A DNA stretch of 64,000 nt, from positions 113,256-177,255 of the forward strand of contig DAOKZI010000008.1 in assembly GCA_035325705.1 (NCBI GenBank), written 5' to 3'. The notes below the pieces were generated by a model, which made no database searches, was not told where the DNA came from, and was given only the letters and a program-made list of their open reading frames with translations. The DNA comes from Ga0077536 sp035325705. Its GTDB lineage: Bacteria > Pseudomonadota > Gammaproteobacteria > Ga0077536. A program made the translations under genes and the position numbers. Below are positions 61,301-64,000 of this stretch, in pieces (position 1 is the first letter of the stretch; every line of letters starts with the position of its first letter).

Positions 61301-61642
61301 CTCATGGAGGCGGCGATCGACCGGCGCAAGCTCCAGGATCTCGCGACCCTGCTCGGGACCGCGGAGTTCGACGCGCTGTGCGCGCGCTTCCGCCGCGACG
61401 GGCGGCAGCAGATCGAGCGGCTCGCCTTCGCGCTGTCCGGCGGCGATCTGGCGGCCGCGCGAGGCGCTGCGCATGCGCTGAAGGGCGCGGCGGCCAACGT
61501 CGGGGCCGCGCGGCTCGCGGCGCTGTGCCGTGACGCCGGTACCGCCGGCGACGATGAGCTGCGCCGCATGCTGCCGGCGCTGGAGTCGGGTTTCGACGAG
61601 TTCTGCGCCGCGCTCGAGGACTACGCCGCCGTCACGGCCTGA
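58325..61642 (+). CDS. Hybrid sensor histidine kinase: PAS-HisKA-HATPase-REC(pseudo)-REC-HPt
   Basis: A 1105-residue membrane kinase. TM helices at about 22-42 and 148-170 bracket a periplasmic domain of about 105 residues. Then PAS-like regions, HisKA with His480 (MSHELRTPLNG), and HATPase motifs DTGIGIP and GTGLGLG. The first receiver-like domain (about 700-815) lacks the phospho-Asp (LAILAAS) and is probably a pseudo-receiver. The second has Asp907 (LVFMDCQMPGMDG). The C-terminal HPt has His1050 (GAAHALKGAAANVG). A full internal relay is thus possible, delivering phosphate to the HsbR-like or c-di-GMP regulator. GTG start at 58325 with GAGGG seven bases upstream. Confidence 0.92.
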   Translation: MNPPDVAPALARTLESAARRIALPLVAAGAALVLLASIAAGRCLEGRVLAAAAARAATILAQLQARGPGLLPTLDASTQVALLDAAGTRVLDASDPALRGASSPALAPVARAGFDGRYWAARGRFRTRRGEIAHYWLRLDLAAALHEIAVRQLIVTLGGIACVLAAVALLRRRLRRDWLPRLQALADALAGRTPSAREAGDDVLDALTEAAVALHAALAESRRRADALQARTARLALRERAWLERLPIALLLVRDDGTLLDANAAASRLLGLDSGVPPALAALLPAVRPAACSAGVETVAQVRGVEVPVTVRAVRAPAQAGDDEETWCLVLDDRRAGVRTAAALAASERRLAALAASGGFTLWEYEATQSAEAPASPFAHCHPEDLAGVHAALADHLAGRTPRVEVEFRGADADGTWRWWRAQGQAVADADEADGPSRRVLGVLREVTAERDALAALARTRDEALRATQAKSRFLANMSHELRTPLNGVLGMLSLLERERLSEEQRAFVEVAVKSGRTLFELIDDVLDFSKIEAGALQLERTACALRAVAEDALDMLAERAHQRGIDLVLRWDARVPRRVETDPARLRQVLLNLLDNGIKFTERGHVMLALAPATSGGIRFEIVDTGIGIPRERQQAIFEPFCQADDSTTRRYGGTGLGLGITRQLVELLGGRLELESEPGRGSRFVFELPLAEIADEEGPRPPALSGLRILLQEPAAVVAEAGAALLRDHGAGVEVVRDQRELTAALAAAKAPPDLAILAASGDLQARGQEIAKMRELPQGAGLPMIAMLPFGRRTGTDELRVLGVQGLLTKPLREAHVLRILGDVLAPDAMAALAMTLSRARPPGAETRADRAALKVLVVDDVVTNLKVAAGMLAKLGIAAQLVESGRAALDAVASTEFDLVFMDCQMPGMDGFETTALIRARYLPDEGPRIVAMTANAASTDRDRCLAHGMDDYLAKPVLLSDLERVLHRWSRVPDAGQAARPDRAPAPLMEAAIDRRKLQDLATLLGTAEFDALCARFRRDGRQQIERLAFALSGGDLAAARGAAHALKGAAANVGAARLAALCRDAGTAGDDELRRMLPALESGFDEFCAALEDYAAVTA

Positions 61643-61657
61643 GCGCGAGGCGCGCGT

Positions 61658-62779
61658 TCAGCGCGGGGCATCGGGCCAGGTGACGACTATGCGCGTGCCG
61701 GCCGGCGTGTTTGCCTCGACGGCGATGCTGCCCCCCTGCAGCTCGCAGATCTTGCGGCACAGCGCGAGCCCCATGCCGGTGCCCGGCAGGCGGCGATCGC
61801 GCGGCAGGCGCTGGAACATCGCCAGCACGCGCGCGCGATGCTCGGCCGGAATGCCGCTGCCGTTGTCGGCGAAGCAGAGCTGCCACGCGGCCTCGCTGCG
61901 CGTCGCCGAGATCTCGACGCGCAGCGTGCGCTCCGGCGCGCGAAAGCGGATCGCGTTCGACAGCAAGTGGTAGAACAGCGTGCGTAGCTGCGCGCGCTGC
62001 CCGTTGATCACCGGCAGCGCGCCCGCGACTATCGTGCCGCCGGCGTCGTGCAGCGCGAGGCTCAGGCTGCGCAGGACTTCGTGATGGACGCGCGCCAGAT
62101 CCACGGGCTGCAGCGGCAGCGCTTCGACGCCGAGCCGCGAATACTCGAATAGCGCGTTCAGCAGCGCGCGCATGCGGCGGGCGCCGTCGTGGGCGAAATA
62201 GAGGAATTCCTGTCCCTGCTCGTCGAGCCGATCGCGATAGCGTCGCGTCAGCAGCTCCGTGAAGCTCGCGACCATCCGCAGCGGCTCCTGCAGATCGTTG
62301 GACGCGACGTAGGCGAAGCGCTCGAACTCCTTCTGCAGGCGCGCGATCCGGAGACGCGCCCGCGTCAGCTCGCGTTCCAGGGCATGGGTGTCGCCGAGGT
62401 CGTGCAGCATCAGCACCTGCAGGCCGAGGGTGCGATCGAAGGGACCGAACTGCCAGCGCAGATGCAGGACCTCGCCGCCGCGATGCACGGCCCGGGTTTC
62501 CCCGCTTTGCGCGCCGGGCTCGGCGAGCGCGAGCGCGGGCAGTAGCTGCGCGAGCGGGCGATCGCGCAGCTCGTGGACCTCGCGGCCCAGGAGGCGCGCG
62601 GCGCCGAGAGTGGCGGCGACGACGCGCCCCTCGCAGTCGATCGCGAGCTGCGCGCCGGGCAAGGTGTCGACGGCGACGCCCGGCGTCGCGGCGCCGAGCA
62701 CGCCGCGCCAGGCCAGCGGCCCGCGCGCCGGCGCGGCAGCGGCTGTTCCCTCGGGCCGGGCACTGACTGAGACGCTCAT
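61658..62779 (-). CDS. PAS-histidine-kinase-like protein with H-box His replaced by Asn
   Basis: A 373-residue soluble protein: an N-terminal PAS-like domain (about 35-130), a coiled linker, a HisKA-type helix hairpin (about 145-220) and a HATPase domain (260-370). The H-box reads FAYVASNDLQEPLRMV; relatives have SHDLQEPLR, so the phospho-accepting His is Asn161. The ATP site looks intact: YHLLSNAIRF, ADNGSGIP and GTGMGLALCRKI. It may be a pseudokinase, or a kinase acting on another protein. ATG at 62779 chosen; GTG at 62788 possible. It converges on the hybrid kinase gene with a 15-base gap. Confidence 0.85.
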   Translation of the reverse strand: MSVSVSARPEGTAAAAPARGPLAWRGVLGAATPGVAVDTLPGAQLAIDCEGRVVAATLGAARLLGREVHELRDRPLAQLLPALALAEPGAQSGETRAVHRGGEVLHLRWQFGPFDRTLGLQVLMLHDLGDTHALERELTRARLRIARLQKEFERFAYVASNDLQEPLRMVASFTELLTRRYRDRLDEQGQEFLYFAHDGARRMRALLNALFEYSRLGVEALPLQPVDLARVHHEVLRSLSLALHDAGGTIVAGALPVINGQRAQLRTLFYHLLSNAIRFRAPERTLRVEISATRSEAAWQLCFADNGSGIPAEHRARVLAMFQRLPRDRRLPGTGMGLALCRKICELQGGSIAVEANTPAGTRIVVTWPDAPR

Positions 62780-62873
62780 GCGGAGCACATCGGCGAATGG
62801 CCGGGCGGACTTTAGCCGAGCAAATCGCTATCGTACCGGCCTGGTCGCATCTTCCCGGAAAGTCGATTCCCCC

Positions 62874-63776
62874 GTGGCGGCGCGTTCGATACACCTGAAA
62901 CTCGTCGCGGCCGCGATCTTCTGGGCAACGACACCGATCTTCGGCCGCATGCTCGCGACCTATCAGGCGCCCTATGCGCTGGCGTTCGGGCGCTTCGCGA
63001 TCGCGACGGCGGCGCTGTGGCTGGTGCTGCATACGGTATCGGGCGCCGCGCCGGCGGCGCGTCCGAGCGCGCGGGACTGGCGCGATTATCTGCTGCTCGG
63101 GCTGACGGGCATTTTTCTCCACAACGTGCTGACGCTGATCGCCGTCGAATACGTGCAGGCCAATCGCGCGAACGTGATTTTCGCAAGCATCTCCCTGATG
63201 GTCGCGCTGATCGACATCGTGCTGCTGCGGCGTCTGCCGCCGCTGCTGTCGCTGCTCGGGCTCGCCGCCGGCATCGTCGGCACCGCGATCGTCGTCACCG
63301 ACGGCCGTCTCGCGCTGTTGCTGGCCGGCGCGCTGGGGCGGGGCGAATGGCTGGTGCTCGGAGCCGCGGCGAGCTGGGCGGCGTACTCGGTGCTCGGACG
63401 GCCGCTGCTCGAACGTTACTCACCGCTCGTCGTGACCTACCACGCCTCGCTGTGCGGCACGCTGCTGCTCCTGCCCTGCGTGATGCTCGACGCCGATGCG
63501 CTGGGTACGCTGCTGCGCGATCCCGCCGCCTGGGCCATGACGGCCTTTGCCGGCTGCCTCAGCTCGGCGCTCGGCTTTCTGTGGTTCTATCAGGGCGTCG
63601 AGCAGCTCGGCGCGATCCGCAGCAGCGCCTACATCAATCTCGTGCCGATCTTCGGCGTGCTGCTCGCCGCGCTGATCCTCGGCGAACAGGCGACGATGGC
63701 GCTCGTCGCCGGCGGCGCGCTGGTGATCGCGGGGCTGGTGCTATTGAACCGCGAGCCGGCGCCGCGGAATTCGTAG
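62874..63776 (+). CDS. EamA/DMT-family transporter
   Basis: A 300-residue membrane protein with ten TM helices in two EamA repeats (FWATTPIFGRMLATYQAPYALAFGRF... and ASWAAYSVLGRPLLERYSPLVVTYHA...). Typical closing segment: SSAYINLVPIFGVLLAALILGE. It exports metabolites or amino acids in related cases; the substrate is unknown. A GTG at 62874 is used because no upstream ATG fits and the divergent kinase starts at 62779. The TAG stop is the first TAG of a family A repeat. Confidence 0.87.
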   Translation: MAARSIHLKLVAAAIFWATTPIFGRMLATYQAPYALAFGRFAIATAALWLVLHTVSGAAPAARPSARDWRDYLLLGLTGIFLHNVLTLIAVEYVQANRANVIFASISLMVALIDIVLLRRLPPLLSLLGLAAGIVGTAIVVTDGRLALLLAGALGRGEWLVLGAAASWAAYSVLGRPLLERYSPLVVTYHASLCGTLLLLPCVMLDADALGTLLRDPAAWAMTAFAGCLSSALGFLWFYQGVEQLGAIRSSAYINLVPIFGVLLAALILGEQATMALVAGGALVIAGLVLLNREPAPRNS

Positions 63777-63840
63777 CCCGGTGCCATCTGTGATGCCGAT
63801 TAATCTAGCCACGGAGGACACGGAGGGCACGGAGGAAGAA
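63774..63840. repeat. Truncated family A arm and family C arm
   Basis: GTAGCCCGGTGCC begins at 63773 and supplies the EamA stop codon; a family C arm (CCACGGAGGACACGGAGGGC) begins near 63810. No inverted partners are seen before the window ends. Confidence 0.6.
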
Positions 63841-63869
63841 AAAGATTGTTTGGAGCCTCCGCAGGACCC

Positions 63870-63943
63870 GTAGGTTGGGCTGACGAAGGAAGCCCGACGT
63901 TCGGCGCCCGATTGTTGGGCTTCCTTCGTCAGCCCAACCTACG
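63870..63943. repeat. Family B palindromic repeat
   Basis: GTAGGTTGGGCTGACGAAGG at 63870 and CCTTCGTCAGCCCAACCTAC ending at 63943, a near-perfect inverted repeat as at 9321 and 40251. The last 57 bases of the window show nothing recognisable. Confidence 0.85.
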
Positions 63944-64000
63944 AGCGTCAGCCCGACGGCCATGACACGCGCGTCACCCGCCATCATGAAAGAGGCGTGG

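Overview
The window is GC-rich chromosomal DNA from a Gram-negative proteobacterium, most likely a gammaproteobacterium; that assignment is inference. Support includes an Mla/MCE outer-membrane lipid operon, two-subunit PntAB, a VPLPA-CTERM exported protein, many lipoboxes and three families of palindromic intergenic repeats. No transposase, integrase, phage gene or CRISPR array was found. Coding density is high, and long antisense reading frames are common but are shadows of real genes.

Layout. 1-4.5 kb: a lipoprotein and small metabolic genes (cyclase-family hydrolase, cupin, NIPSNAP, RRM protein, RidA). 4.8-8.3 kb: a four-gene MCE-type ABC operon (permease with STAS-like N-terminus, ATPase, MlaD-like protein, PqiC-like lipoprotein). 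8.4-9.3 kb: a GrdB-like gene with an in-frame UGA that reads best as selenocysteine (U-P-V-C motif, bacterial SECIS-like hairpin just downstream). 9.5-14.6 kb: small membrane or hypothetical genes, YihY, a MoxR/CoxE-type AAA-VWA pair and a GlcG/HbpS-like protein. 14.8-20.3 kb: a terminal oxidase cluster (CtaG-like, 3-TM protein, fused subunit I+III, subunit II with haem c, cytochrome c) ending in an internally deleted PQQ-dehydrogenase remnant. 20.5-26 kb: Pgl, DUF72, tRNA-Arg(TCG), a luciferase-like monooxygenase, an alpha/beta-hydrolase remnant and the VPLPA-CTERM protein. 26.4-29.9 kb: a LolA-like protein plus an MMPL/RND transporter fused to a cyclic-nucleotide-binding-like domain. 30.3-38.7 kb: acyl-CoA dehydrogenase, a GAF/PAS/GGDEF/EAL protein, PntAB and a PEBP protein. 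39-45.7 kb: an MFS transporter, then an operon with a MetE-like protein and two tandem DUF485/ActP-type symporter pairs.

The last 18 kb (46.0-62.8 kb) is the most interesting part: one co-oriented signalling locus holding a free HPt protein, a REC-PAS-GGDEF-EAL protein, CheY, CheA, CheW, a STAS protein, CheR, CheD, CheB, a membrane-hairpin MCP, a second STAS protein, a REC-PP2C-HATPase protein with the domain order of Pseudomonas HsbR, and a hybrid histidine kinase with two receivers and an HPt domain. A convergent histidine kinase at its end has Asn where the phospho-accepting His should be. The layout suggests chemoreceptor input, phosphorelay, anti-sigma-antagonist partner switching and c-di-GMP output combined at one locus. 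An EamA transporter and more repeats close the window.

The repeats are family A (GTAGCCCGG...), family B (GTAGGTTGGGCTGACGAAGG...) and family C (CCACGGAGAACACAGAG...). They sit almost only between genes, are usually paired as large inverted repeats, and in three cases supply the stop codon of the upstream gene.
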